64,000 nt of DNA. It comes from Dermatemys mawii (Eukaryota > Chordata > Testudines > Dermatemydidae). The stretch covers positions 57,282,446-57,346,445 of the forward strand of contig ML677326.1 of assembly GCA_007922305.1 (NCBI GenBank), given 5' to 3'. The notes beneath the pieces are model-generated. The model did not search any database. It had not been told where the DNA came from and saw only the letters and a program-made list of their open reading frames with translations. Numbering within the stretch: the stretch's first letter is position 1; each line of letters starts with the position of its first letter. Position numbers and translations under genes: made by a program. This document shows, piece by piece, positions 61,701 to 63,476 of the stretch.

Positions 61701-62739
61701 CCTAATATAGACCTGTAAACGTATTATAATAAAATCAAACCCATAAGAAATTTATAAGAAAAGATATATAGGCAAGCAGGCTAGCCTTAAATGTATCTCA
61801 TGTACCTGTTATGTACATCAGTTCATTGCAAGGACACTTCTGTGGTTGAATTATTTACCTGTGGTCAGAACTTCCCCTTAAATTCTATTTTCAGCTGCCC
61901 AAATACCTGAGATTTTTCATTGGGCTGTTTATCTGTGCAAAGTCTATCTGTTCAAAGTTCATAGGTCTCAAGCCTTATGCTAACTTACTGAAGCAAGTTA
62001 ATAGGATACAGACCTGTAGGTTTCTTGCATTACTGCTGAATATAATGCAAAGCAGAATACAATGCAAAGCAGTAAATATAATAAAGACAAGTTAGCACAC
62101 TGGGCTACAAATATCAGATGTTTGTGTGATGGATAACATTTTTCCTAAATAGCCAATAATGTGTACAGCATAAATTACTGATTTGTGCCTACCAGAGCTG
62201 CTGTTTCAGTCTGTTTACAGGCTCAGGAAGAAAATAGTTGATATTTTCAAGCACTAGAAACTTAAAAATGAAAGCTTGAGATTCAGCAAAACAATTCTGT
62301 GGCAATGGGTGGATTACCAGGCAAATTCTGCAGCCACAAAAGTGCAGACTACAACATAGGGTTTGACTTATTATGGAGATAATCTGTTCGAAAGTCTTGC
62401 TTTTAAAAACAGTGATTTCAGTTGGAAATACCTAACATTAGATACGGTAACTGTTGCCACTGCAACATCACAACAATGTAAAAGTATAGTATTCAGCTCA
62501 GCTTTTCTGTTCCCTTTTTGTTGGTCAGAAAACTGGTAAAATTCTAGACTGAATGTAAGTGTTCTATCCCACAAAATTTATATTGTTTTAGGTATTCCTT
62601 AAAGATCTCCCAGAAGAGTTTGCTGTTGCATTACATGAGTACAACAACAAAGTAGAGAAGAATTTTGGCCATTTTTTATTGATTATTTCCAAGATGGCTG
62701 ATATGAAACAAGAATACCAACTTCCTCTTTCAAGGATTG
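6447..62739 (+). CDS. DDX60: DDX60, interferon-inducible Ski2-like RNA helicase (gene span, 3' incomplete)
   Basis: DDX60 is a cytoplasmic DExD/H-box protein of the Ski2-like group. It is reported in mammals to be interferon-induced and to assist RIG-I-type RNA sensing and viral RNA decay. Thirty-three coding exons (numbered 2-34 here) join in perfect phase to about 1625 codons. Landmarks by residue: acidic lineage-specific leader 1-73; LIDGD 112-116; motif I APTSSGKT 851-858; motif II DEVH 955-958; motif III SAT 984-986; motif [13 protein letters not shown] 1355-1366; motif [12 protein letters not shown] 1386-1395. Collinearity with human DDX60 as I remember it (1712 aa) runs from its residue ~15 to about 140 residues before its end, so the last exons lie past 64000. 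DDX60L, the mammalian paralogue, would look similar; a single reptile gene is best called DDX60. All helicase motifs are intact, so the gene appears functional. Confidence 0.95.
6667..8475. other. Intron 2
   Basis: Apart from the GT microsatellite at 7671-7733, no repeat, exon or RNA gene is recognised. Confidence 0.5.
7671..7733 (+). repeat. (CT)n(GT)n microsatellite
   Basis: A TCTCTCTCTCTC run is followed by a long GT run interrupted by 'ttt' and 'ctct'. It is a compound dinucleotide repeat in intron 2. Confidence 0.95.
8476..8545 (+). CDS. DDX60: DDX60 exon 3
   Basis: 70 bp, acceptor tttttttag, donor GA|GTAAG. It encodes residues 74-97, ending ILNDIPKAE, which matches the first conserved segment of DDX60 (human LILNEMPKAE). 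Confidence 0.9.
8546..9341. other. Intron 3, nothing recognised
   Basis: AT-rich intron with no visible repeat or exon. Confidence 0.5.
9342..9531 (+). CDS. DDX60: DDX60 exon 4, N-terminal PIN/NYN-like strand and acidic motif
   Basis: 190 bp, residues 97-160. It contains [13 protein letters not shown] (Asp114, Asp116) and [14 protein letters not shown], and ends with YVIVFFK before DA of exon 5. A hydrophobic strand ending in DGD and a second one ending in FFKD resemble the acidic-site layout of PIN/NYN nucleases. That fold assignment is my inference. Donor AAG|GTAACA. Confidence 0.95.
9532..10233. other. Intron 4, proximal part, nothing recognised
   Basis: Small open frames are present (for example 9728-9964) with no resemblance to known proteins. 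Confidence 0.45.
10234..10500 (-). mobile_element. CR1 LINE 3' fragment, antisense
   Basis: It starts with 'aatcatagaatatcaggg' and 'ttggaagggacctcagg', continuing 'agatcatctagtccaa'. This is the reverse complement of the canonical CR1 3' end. The internal part is short, as expected for a 5'-truncated copy. Confidence 0.9.
10645..10745. mobile_element. Short palindromic MITE
   Basis: The arm 'tggtgtaaatccagagtaac' near 10654 is imperfectly inverted to 'tctatggatttacacca' near 10704-10720. Such short hairpin MITEs are common in amniotes. Confidence 0.55.
11016..11357 (+). CDS. DDX60: DDX60 exon 5
   Basis: 342 bp, phase 0-0, residues 161-274. It opens with [19 protein letters not shown], which matches human [30 protein letters not shown] (Asp219/Asp220) gives another acidic strand end of PIN-like type. 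[19 protein letters not shown] follows. Acceptor tttttttacag, donor CAG|GTAAGC. Confidence 0.97.
11358..12615. other. Intron 5 with L2/MIR-like tails
   Basis: Two stretches (about 11503-11580 'ctttgggacaaggactaag', and about 12210-12285 'gattgtgagccagttggggc') resemble the 3' tail family seen at 121-235. The rest is featureless apart from an AT-rich ATT repeat at about 11690-11725. Confidence 0.45.
12616..12732 (+). CDS. DDX60: DDX60 exon 6
   Basis: 117 bp, phase 0-0, residues 275-313. Leu/Lys-rich helix '[20 protein letters not shown]', collinear with the human segment after MYRHQIFS. Acceptor tatttttaag; donor GAG|GTACTT is weaker than average. Confidence 0.85.
12733..13860. other. Intron 6
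   Basis: Contains a short MITE (13115-13264) and a TTC run (about 13573-13592). Nothing else is recognised. Confidence 0.45.
13115..13264. mobile_element. Short MITE with TCCCGATC ends
   Basis: 'ggtcccgatc' at the left and 'ggatcgggat' at the right are inverted copies about 150 bp apart. The interior carries 'cttcaatggcat', usual in this MITE class. Confidence 0.6.
13861..14004 (+). CDS. DDX60: DDX60 exon 7
   Basis: 144 bp, phase 0-0, residues 314-361. [19 protein letters not shown] matches human LLTQVWPEGSDIRRVFC. Acceptor atgataccag, donor CAG|GTAGGA. Confidence 0.95.
14005..15187. other. Intron 7, proximal part
   Basis: Nothing recognised apart from a local near-duplication at 15085-15180, where the phrase 'tgccagtagatgaagtcgaa' is followed by a second 'tgccaatagatgaagtc' about 50 bp later. 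Confidence 0.45.
15196..16074. mobile_element. Non-autonomous hAT element with 8-bp target duplication
   Basis: A perfect 8-bp direct repeat GTCTAAAA flanks it (15188-15195 and 16075-16082). The ends are inverted copies of a GGGGAACC-type terminus (CGGGGTGGGGAACCTA; AAGGGTTCCCCAACTCTA). The interior is GC-rich, non-coding and contains the common turtle hAT phrase 'cacagttcccattggccagg'. The long open frames here (for example 15247-15621 on both strands) are composition artefacts. Confidence 0.9.
16184..16961. mobile_element. Solo LTR of an LTR retrotransposon
   Basis: It starts TGTCAGG and ends TTATGACA (TG...CA), and is flanked by a 5-bp direct repeat GGGTG (16179-16183 and 16962-16966). 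At 778 bp with no coding region between two copies, it is a solo LTR left by recombination. Whether it is gypsy-like or from an endogenous retrovirus cannot be told without a search. It ends 42 bp before exon 8. Confidence 0.85.
17004..17162 (+). CDS. DDX60: DDX60 exon 8
   Basis: 159 bp, phase 0-0, residues 362-414. It contains [16 protein letters not shown], near-identical to human [16 protein letters not shown]. Acceptor gtgtttatacag, donor ATG|GTAAGC. The upstream intron end is only 42 bp of non-LTR sequence. Confidence 0.97.
17265..17818. mobile_element. Harbinger-type MITE, interrupted by a hAT MITE
   Basis: The left end GGGCAGGTCTACACTA matches the element at 1192, and the right end is 'gataagccc'. 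The interior 'gaataatgtagctggagtcg' is the family signature. The inner block 17354-17619 is a later insertion. Confidence 0.75.
17354..17619. mobile_element. Nested hAT MITE with CCTTAGAT duplication
   Basis: The inverted ends are CAGTGGTCTTCAAACTGGGG and the complement of AAAAGTTTGAAGACCCCTG. A perfect 8-bp target duplication CCTTAGAT lies at 17346-17353 and 17620-17627. The GC-rich interior has no gene. Confidence 0.92.
17819..19520. other. Intron 8, distal part
   Basis: A weak hairpin MITE-like stretch lies at about 18045-18140 ('gagacttaggcatttaaac' ... 'aaacctaaatctgggattc'). The rest is not recognised. Confidence 0.4.
19521..19662 (+). CDS. DDX60: DDX60 exon 9
   Basis: 142 bp, residues 415-462. 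[18 protein letters not shown], then [16 protein letters not shown], as in human DLNDELLLKNIAFYYE. Acceptor ttccttttag. The donor GCAAG|GTACTA leaves one base. Confidence 0.95.
19663..20360. other. Intron 9, nothing recognised
   Basis: No repeat or exon is visible. It ends in acceptor ttctgtcttag. Confidence 0.45.
20361..20519 (+). CDS. DDX60: DDX60 exon 10
   Basis: 159 bp, residues 462-515. [14 protein letters not shown], acidic DDDDG, then [10 protein letters not shown], matching human MKDYEYLWNTVSKL and VCFLEKKPS. Donor AAAG|GTACCT. Confidence 0.95.
21207..21233 (+). repeat. (AATC)n tetranucleotide repeat
   Basis: About six tandem copies of 'aatc'. Confidence 0.95.
21411..21479 (+). repeat. 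70-bp direct repeat, copy A
   Basis: The block from 'cttaaaatctatgag' through 'gggtttcatgtatgtgtctc' to a (TC)n tract is nearly identical to 24728-24798. Confidence 0.85.
21716..22008. mobile_element. MITE with AGGCCTGCCGACAG-type end
   Basis: The left end 'caggcctgccgacagtaatt' is the reverse complement of the right end of the element at 59576-59840 ('aatttctgtcggtgggcctg'), so the two are copies in opposite orientation. Both contain 'gatttaaaagggcctggg'. The right limit here is approximate. Confidence 0.6.
22610..22805. mobile_element. Palindromic MITE (AAAATTTTCAAACCT ends)
   Basis: About 35-bp inverted arms: 'aaaattttcaaacctgagtg' plus 'gctaaaattaggc' on the left, and 'gcctaattttagattcttag' plus 'gtttgaaaatttt' on the right. 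Confidence 0.75.
23074..23173 (+). CDS. DDX60: DDX60 exon 11
   Basis: 100 bp, residues 515-548. [20 protein letters not shown] matches human PNLGFIPTSSFVVDKFAGDI. The acceptor tttcaaattgaaaag has its pyrimidine tract set back. Donor AAAAG|GTATGT. Confidence 0.93.
23174..23482. other. Intron 11, proximal part, nothing recognised
   Basis: AT-rich with no visible feature before the CR1 copy. Confidence 0.4.
23483..24745 (+). mobile_element. CR1 LINE, 5'-truncated, with reverse transcriptase remnant
   Basis: The open frame 23483-23803 starts [16 protein letters not shown], the catalytic xxDD box region of CR1 reverse transcriptase. '[17 protein letters not shown]' and '[11 protein letters not shown]' follow, the usual CR1 text. 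Stops then interrupt the frame. The 3' end 'ggtcccttctgaccttaaaa' is the CR1 terminus. Confidence 0.95.
24728..24798 (+). repeat. 70-bp direct repeat, copy B
   Basis: It overlaps the CR1 3' end and runs into a (TC)n tract. It is about 90% identical to 21411-21479. Confidence 0.85.
24799..26027. other. Intron 11, distal part
   Basis: A short near-palindrome at 25777-25847 ('gtgaaatcctggccccactg' ... 'cagggctgggattttac') looks like a small MITE. The rest is not recognised. Confidence 0.45.
26028..26143 (+). CDS. DDX60: DDX60 exon 12
   Basis: 116 bp, residues 548-587. [19 protein letters not shown] then [11 protein letters not shown], matching human VKQKEFDELVHWHSHKPLSDDYDR. Acceptor gtttttag, donor CAAG|GTAACA. 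Confidence 0.96.
26275..26350 (-). repeat. L2/MIR-like tail
   Basis: 'ttccagtccctgattggggc' then 'acacaggtgctattgtaata' and 'caaataatgata' match the dispersed tail family. Orientation is uncertain. Confidence 0.4.
26351..26789. other. Intron 12, nothing recognised
   Basis: No feature is visible. Confidence 0.4.
26790..27310 (+). mobile_element. CR1 LINE 3' fragment
   Basis: 'ctcattggagtattgtgtcc' through 'tctggagaagagaagactta' to the end 'ggtcccttccagtcctatga' + 'ttctatga' is the typical CR1 C-terminal/3'-UTR sequence, decayed by indels. Confidence 0.95.
27311..27901. other. Intron 12, distal part, nothing recognised
   Basis: The frame of exon 13 stays open backward to about 27775, but no acceptor or similarity supports coding there. 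Confidence 0.4.
27902..28065 (+). CDS. DDX60: DDX60 exon 13
   Basis: 164 bp, residues 587-641. [20 protein letters not shown] then [15 protein letters not shown], matching human SRDPRVLRSVQKYHVFQRFY and GNSLETVSSKIIVTQ. The acceptor gtattttgaag is modest, but phase and similarity fix it. Donor CAT|GTAAGA. Confidence 0.92.
28066..28845. other. Intron 13, proximal part, nothing recognised
   Basis: No visible feature. Confidence 0.4.
28846..29488. mobile_element. Non-autonomous hAT element with GCTCTGGA duplication
   Basis: The inverted ends are TAAGGTTGCAAGCC and the complement of AAGCTGGCAACCCTA. The 8-bp duplication GCTCTGGA sits at 28838-28845 and 29489-29496. The interior is GC-rich and non-coding, with 'cacagctcccattggccagg' as in the element at 15196. 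Confidence 0.9.
29497..30147. other. Intron 13, distal part, nothing recognised
   Basis: Starts with a short (AATA)n-like tract at about 29515-29540. Confidence 0.4.
30148..30394 (+). CDS. DDX60: DDX60 exon 14, charged coiled-coil segment
   Basis: 247 bp, residues 642-724. Very Lys/Glu-rich ('[20 protein letters not shown]'), then [18 protein letters not shown] and [16 protein letters not shown], matching human SGIKSLEDFLKSCKSS and EMVGLTACLKAWKEHC. Acceptor tttttggcag, donor CAAG|GTATGT. Confidence 0.96.
30395..31701. other. Intron 14, proximal part, nothing recognised
   Basis: No repeat or exon is visible. Confidence 0.4.
31702..31916. mobile_element. hAT MITE (CAGGGGTTCTCAAA ends)
   Basis: The left end CAGGGGTTCTCAAAGTGGGG is inverted to the right end AAGTTTGAGAACCACT. 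The 215-bp interior has 'gggtcgtgagctgtcag'. The target duplication is not recognisable. Confidence 0.8.
31917..33276. other. Intron 14, middle part
   Basis: Includes an 18-bp direct duplication (32173-32190 and 32203-32220, 'tttctgtaaggattgcaa', 30-bp period) within what may be an old MIR-like fragment (about 32100-32320). Otherwise not recognised. Confidence 0.4.
33277..33440 (+). mobile_element. MITE fragment (left half)
   Basis: 'acaactacactgcaataaaa' and 'ctgtggctggcctggatcag' match the left part of the MITE at 52384-52632. The right terminus is missing. Confidence 0.5.
33542..33708 (+). CDS. DDX60: DDX60 exon 15
   Basis: 167 bp, residues 724-779. [16 protein letters not shown] and [19 protein letters not shown], matching human VMKRIHSLMEKYSELL and RCLKYLGFDELASSLHPAQ. 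Acceptor tttttcaag, donor CAG|GTAATG. Confidence 0.96.
33709..35443. other. Intron 15, nothing clearly recognised
   Basis: A (CT)n-rich patch lies at about 34362-34392, and a possible small MITE at about 35085-35120 ('acctgatcctgtgtggtgct'). No exon. Confidence 0.4.
35444..35608 (+). CDS. DDX60: DDX60 exon 16
   Basis: 165 bp, phase 0-0, residues 780-834. [19 protein letters not shown] and [11 protein letters not shown] match human [19 protein letters not shown] and RVQDFIPDTWQ. The FIPDTWQ...L segment is the Q-motif-like entry to the helicase core. Confidence 0.98.
35609..36959. other. Intron 16
   Basis: A (TTTG)n tract lies at about 36038-36060. The frame 36450-36941 on the minus strand has no recognisable similarity. 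Nothing else. Confidence 0.4.
36960..37109 (+). CDS. DDX60: DDX60 exon 17, helicase motif I (Walker A)
   Basis: 150 bp, phase 0-0, residues 835-884. [20 protein letters not shown] carries the ATP-binding P-loop, with Lys857 as the nucleotide-contacting lysine. It ends VVVYVAPTK, the start of motif Ia. Acceptor tttatctgcag, donor AAG|GTATGG. Confidence 0.99.
37110..37631. other. Intron 17, nothing recognised
   Basis: No visible feature. Confidence 0.45.
37632..37751 (+). CDS. DDX60: DDX60 exon 18
   Basis: 120 bp, phase 0-0, residues 885-924. [18 protein letters not shown] then [15 protein letters not shown], matching human [15 protein letters not shown]. It completes motif Ia (PTKALVNQ). Confidence 0.98.
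37752..38980. other. Intron 18, nothing recognised
   Basis: No exon or clear repeat is visible. Confidence 0.4.
38981..39076 (+). CDS. DDX60: DDX60 exon 19, motif Ib and first half of motif II
   Basis: 96 bp, phase 0-0, residues 925-956. [20 protein letters not shown] and RIRYVIFDE. The DE of the DEVH box (Asp955, Glu956; Mg-ATP hydrolysis) ends the exon exactly. Acceptor tttttttcag, donor GAG|GTAGAT. Confidence 0.98.
39077..39430. other. Intron 19, proximal part, nothing recognised
   Basis: No visible feature. Confidence 0.4.
39431..40560. repeat. LTR-like interspersed repeat, limits uncertain
   Basis: Phrases such as 'ctcacaactgtgagtgccta' and 'ggcagactgtcagaaaacaa' are ones I associate with a common turtle LTR family. 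The palindromic 'cacaactgtgagtg' and the absence of coding support a non-coding repeat. A Harbinger MITE sits inside. No TG...CA ends or target duplication could be fixed. Confidence 0.4.
39830..40020. mobile_element. Harbinger MITE, right-truncated, inside the LTR-like repeat
   Basis: It starts GGGTACGTCTATACTAGC, contains 'atcgacgggggagcagcag' and 'gtcgactcaccaccgtgtgg', and stops at 'ttcagctacgctattcac' without the right terminus. Confidence 0.75.
40807..40922 (+). CDS. DDX60: DDX60 exon 20, second half of motif II and motif III
   Basis: 116 bp, residues 957-995. It starts [20 protein letters not shown], completing DEVH, and has [15 protein letters not shown] with motif III SAT at 984-986 (coupling ATP hydrolysis to unwinding). 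Near-identical to human. Donor ACTGA|GTAAAT. Confidence 0.99.
40923..41837. other. Intron 20, nothing recognised
   Basis: No visible feature. Confidence 0.4.
41838..41980 (+). CDS. DDX60: DDX60 exon 21
   Basis: 143 bp, residues 995-1043. [19 protein letters not shown], then a Lys/Thr-rich loop ([12 protein letters not shown]) and SYKVKL, matching human WLQSVKWYWKQ and SYKVRLVLYGERY. Acceptor tttgtttag. Confidence 0.95.
42289..42398 (+). CDS. DDX60: DDX60 exon 22
   Basis: 110 bp, residues 1043-1079. [17 protein letters not shown] and [13 protein letters not shown], matching human [17 protein letters not shown] and DHFHPCAALTTDH. Acceptor tatttacag, donor CAT|GTAAGT. Confidence 0.97.
42399..42785. 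other. Intron 22, nothing recognised
   Basis: No visible feature before acceptor ggtatcacag. Confidence 0.4.
42786..42890 (+). CDS. DDX60: DDX60 exon 23
   Basis: 105 bp, phase 0-0, residues 1080-1114. [20 protein letters not shown] and WENWPRAD, matching human YGFPPDLTLSPRESIQLYDA and WKSWPRAQ. Confidence 0.97.
43024..43152 (+). CDS. DDX60: DDX60 exon 24
   Basis: 129 bp, phase 0-0, residues 1115-1157. [20 protein letters not shown] and [16 protein letters not shown], matching human ELCPENFIHFNNKLVIKKMD and ARKYEESLKAELTSWI. Acceptor ctgtttttaag, donor AAG|GTAACT. It can splice to exon 25 or, as proposed, to 43326. Confidence 0.96.
43326..43650 (+). CDS. Candidate alternative terminal exon of DDX60 (truncated isoform)
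   Basis: A strong acceptor (ttttttttaactttctag) ends at 43325. In the phase left by exon 24, the frame stays open for 66 codons to TAG at 43524-43526 (begins [12 protein letters not shown], contains [17 protein letters not shown], ends DKNSGK). AATAAA follows at 43629-43634, with the GT-rich stretch ttgtacttgtgctt just after. The product would be about 1223 residues, with the first RecA lobe but lacking motifs V and VI. The peptide matches nothing I recognise in DDX60 or elsewhere. It could instead be a relic of an unrelated 3' exon or chance; in such AT-rich DNA a random 66-codon frame is unlikely but not impossible. No A-tail is seen, so a recent retrocopy is disfavoured. Confidence 0.4.
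43629..43634 (+). terminator. Candidate polyadenylation signal AATAAA
   Basis: AATAAA lies 103 bp after the TAG of the candidate terminal exon, followed within 15-25 bp by a T/GT-rich stretch, as in real cleavage sites. Confidence 0.45.
43928..44055 (+). CDS. DDX60: DDX60 exon 25
   Basis: 128 bp, residues 1158-1200. [20 protein letters not shown] and [17 protein letters not shown], matching human LLVEKLRKMEKLPALFF. Acceptor gtttctag, donor TTTAT|GTAAGT. Confidence 0.95.
44140..44390 (+). mobile_element. CR1 LINE 3' fragment
   Basis: 'ttgcagaaagggagatttag' through 'gtcattggaggtttttaaga' to 'ggtcccttccagacctacat' + 'ttctatga' is a CR1 3' end. Confidence 0.95.
44391..46772. other. Intron 25, mostly unrecognised
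   Basis: A small AT-rich tandem lies at about 44535-44580 (tagtattgta units). The open frame 45694-46062 (122 codons) shows no family features. No exon of DDX60 is missing between exons 25 and 26 by protein alignment. Confidence 0.4.
46773..46931 (+). CDS. DDX60: DDX60 exon 26, basic linker
   Basis: 159 bp, residues 1200-1253. A highly Lys-rich helix ([31 protein letters not shown]) that parallels the Lys-rich human linker (FLKKKQETKRPPK; LRKVKKSIEKQK). Joins the two RecA lobes. Acceptor tattttaaag. Confidence 0.9.
46932..47973. other. Intron 26
   Basis: Contains a decayed MITE at about 47120-47262 and a 20-bp tandem ('aaaacaaataataaaatgta' twice, about 47850-47898). Otherwise unrecognised. 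Confidence 0.45.
47120..47262 (-). mobile_element. Decayed MITE of the 'tgtagaccaggc' type
   Basis: 'taggttgacctacctgcatt', 'gtttttcacagccctgagcc' and the end 'ttaggtgtagaccaggcct' match a turtle MITE class with 'tgtagac' ends. The other terminus is eroded. Confidence 0.5.
47974..48115 (+). CDS. DDX60: DDX60 exon 27
   Basis: 142 bp, residues 1253-1300. [20 protein letters not shown] and [13 protein letters not shown], matching human HEAEHDNLVKCLEKNLEIPQ and DCTYADQKAVDTE. Acceptor attttgtacag, donor GAC|GTAAGA. Confidence 0.97.
48116..49778. other. Intron 27, nothing recognised
   Basis: Includes an A-rich tract at about 49475-49496. No exon or family-level repeat is visible. Confidence 0.4.
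49779..49931 (+). CDS. DDX60: DDX60 exon 28
   Basis: 153 bp, phase 0-0, residues 1301-1351. [20 protein letters not shown] and [10 protein letters not shown], matching human ALAERGIGYHHSAMSFKEKQ and [17 protein letters not shown] is the Ski2-family motif before motif V. The donor CAG|GTTCAT is poor. Confidence 0.96.
49932..51129. other. Intron 28
   Basis: Holds the duplicated/inverted AT-rich block at 50241-50448. The rest is unrecognised. Confidence 0.45.
50241..50448. repeat. 69-bp direct repeats around a perfect 19-bp hairpin
   Basis: Copies at 50241-50309 and 50380-50448 differ at two positions. Between them, 50309-50349 is a perfect inverted repeat: arms gtttattaataacaaaaat and its complement, with a 3-base loop. 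Confidence 0.95.
51130..51234 (+). CDS. DDX60: DDX60 exon 29, helicase motif V
   Basis: 105 bp, phase 0-0, residues 1352-1386. [20 protein letters not shown] carries motif V, and [13 protein letters not shown] leads into motif VI. Near-identical to human [20 protein letters not shown]. Acceptor tttcctag, donor CAG|GTATTG. Confidence 0.99.
51420..52185. mobile_element. hAT-like element with CATATGAT duplication
   Basis: The inverted ends are TAGGGCTCTACCAAATTCAC and the complement of GTGAATTTGGTAGGGCCATA. The 8-bp duplication CATATGAT is at 51412-51419 and 52186-52193. The interior has 'cgaaaaacgcatcacggacc', plus a sub-element (about 51543-52066) with its own inverted ends 'cctgacccaaaaggga' and 'tttttgggtcagg'. 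766 bp, non-coding. Confidence 0.9.
52255..52740 (+). repeat. MIR SINE, split by a MITE
   Basis: 'cccattttacagatggtgaa' + 'ctgagggact' before the MITE and 'gcttgcctaacatcacacag' ... 'ccttaaccactgtaccatcc' after it are the two halves of a MIR (tRNA-derived CORE-SINE). Confidence 0.8.
52384..52632. mobile_element. MITE inserted into the MIR, ACTATG duplication
   Basis: The inverted ends are GGTATGCCTGTACTGCATTT and the complement of AATGACAGTGTAGACATAC. A 6-bp direct repeat ACTATG lies at 52378-52383 and 52633-52638. The interior is largely self-complementary ('caggcttgagtgg' / 'ccagctcaagcctg'). Confidence 0.85.
52741..54880. other. Intron 29, distal part
   Basis: A terminus of the same MITE family appears at about 54185-54223 ('ttattgcagtgtagacatac' + 'cc'). 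The stretch 53360-53755 looks like an old repeat but I cannot name it. No exon. Confidence 0.4.
54881..55081 (+). CDS. DDX60: DDX60 exon 30, helicase motif VI
   Basis: 201 bp, phase 0-0, residues 1387-1453. [20 protein letters not shown] completes motif VI (QxxGRAGRRG) with its arginine fingers, then [20 protein letters not shown]. Acceptor ttctctctag, donor AAG|GTATAT. Confidence 0.99.
55205..57050 (-). mobile_element. Tx1/L1-like LINE, 5'-truncated, antisense
   Basis: On the minus strand the text runs [17 protein letters not shown] and [11 protein letters not shown] (reverse transcriptase core, about 56810-57040), then [20 protein letters not shown] with [34 protein letters not shown], and finally [12 protein letters not shown] with [14 protein letters not shown] (about 55360-55620). 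The Tyr-x-Asp-Asp catalytic box has been lost in a small deletion near 56740, and several stops and shifts are present, so the copy is dead. Confidence 0.85.
57325..57429 (+). CDS. DDX60: DDX60 exon 31
   Basis: 105 bp, phase 0-0, residues 1454-1488. [20 protein letters not shown] and [13 protein letters not shown], matching human [20 protein letters not shown] and [13 protein letters not shown]. Acceptor tttcctcctaag. Confidence 0.97.
57430..58224. other. Intron 31, nothing recognised
   Basis: No visible feature. Confidence 0.45.
58225..58366 (+). CDS. DDX60: DDX60 exon 32
   Basis: 142 bp, residues 1489-1536. [20 protein letters not shown] and [20 protein letters not shown], near-identical to human. 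This is the winged-helix/ratchet part following the RecA lobes. Donor GAAAG|GTAAGT. Confidence 0.98.
58367..59088. other. Intron 32, nothing recognised
   Basis: No visible feature. Confidence 0.45.
59089..59210 (+). CDS. DDX60: DDX60 exon 33
   Basis: 122 bp, residues 1536-1576. [20 protein letters not shown] and [12 protein letters not shown], matching human GSKHFSQDVMEKLVLVLAHL and FGRRYFPPKFQ. Donor AAG|GTAAGA. Confidence 0.97.
59576..59840. mobile_element. MITE with CTGTCGGTGGGCCTG end
   Basis: GC-rich block with ends 'aagcctgcccaccggggagg' and 'aatttctgtcggtgggcctg'. It is an inverted-orientation relative of 21716-22008. Confidence 0.6.
61427..61702. mobile_element. Harbinger-type MITE with TAA duplication
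   Basis: The left end TGGCTGGCCTACACTA and the right end TAGTGAAGACATACCC are inverted copies. TAA flanks both sides (61424-61426, 61703-61705). The interior is rich in self-complementary GTCGA/ATCGAT words ('cttgatgagatgtgataa'). Confidence 0.8.
62592..62739 (+). CDS. DDX60: DDX60 exon 34 (last in window)
   Basis: 148 bp, residues 1577-1625 plus one base. [20 protein letters not shown] and [14 protein letters not shown], matching human VFLDDLPEDFSDALDEYNMK and [14 protein letters not shown]. Donor ATTG|GTAAGT is intact, so at least one more coding exon lies past 64000. Confidence 0.98.
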
Positions 62740-62889
62740 GTAAGTGAATGCTACATTTATACATTCATATTCACTGTGGTTTGCTTTTCTGAAATACTGT
62801 GTTTTGGGCTGTTAGAGCCTGGTCTAGTGGCAGTGTAATGTGGTAGATAGGGGCTCAATTCCTTGTTCATAAGTAAATACACGCTAGAA

Positions 62890-63365
62890 CAGGGGTGGGC
62901 ACACTACGGCCCGTGGGCCATATCCGGCCCACCGGCCATTTTTATCTGGCCTGCCAGCTGTGTCCGGTGCCGGTGCCAGTGGTCCCTCGCTCTAAGCCAG
63001 GGGCGCCAGGCAAGCACAGCTAGCCGCGGGCCTGCAGTGCTGGCCCGGGGGCCAGGCTGGGAGAAGGGGGAGATGCAGGAGCTCCGTGCTCCCCAGGGGG
63101 GGCACTAGGCTGGGAGGAGCCACGGGAGCCCCTGCGCTCCCTGGCTGGGGCGCCAGCTGGAAGTGTGGGGAGCCCCAGGGGCCCCGTGCTCCCTGGCGGA
63201 GGCGCCGGGCCGAGAGCACAGGGAGCTGCGCCTGGAGGAGCTGCGGGGGCCATGCTCCCCAGCGTGGGCGCTGGGCTGGGAGCATGGGGAGGGCCGAGCC
63301 GCTGGAGCCGGCTGAGCAGGTAAGCCACGGGTGGGGGAGGGAGGGGGGCTTAGGTGGTGGGGTCC
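62890..63365. mobile_element. GC-rich hAT copy, left end visible
   Basis: The left end ACAGGGGTGGGCACACTACG followed by 'gcccgtgggccatatccggc' is the hAT terminus of this class. The body is very GC- and CpG-rich. The matching right end is not visible, so the copy is truncated or interrupted. The long open frames on both strands here are compositional. Confidence 0.7.
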
Positions 63366-63370
63366 AGGCA

Positions 63371-63476
63371 GAGGTGAAAGTAAGCCAGTACGGCCCAGTA
63401 CTCCGTACTGGTAAGAAAAGGTGCAGCAGCGTATGGGCAAATAAGTGGAGCATTCGGTTATGGCTTACTTTCACTT
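63371..63476. mobile_element. Short hairpin MITE (GGTGAAAGTAAGCC ends)
   Basis: 'gaggtgaaagtaagcc' at the left is inverted to 'ggcttactttcac' at the right. The interior has 'gtactccgtactgg'. The copy has been reduced to about 106 bp. Confidence 0.75.

Larger units (their letters stand above)
59211..62591. other. Intron 33
   Basis: Contains an MITE (59576-59840) and a Harbinger MITE (61427-61702). No exon or other repeat is recognised in the remainder. Confidence 0.45.
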
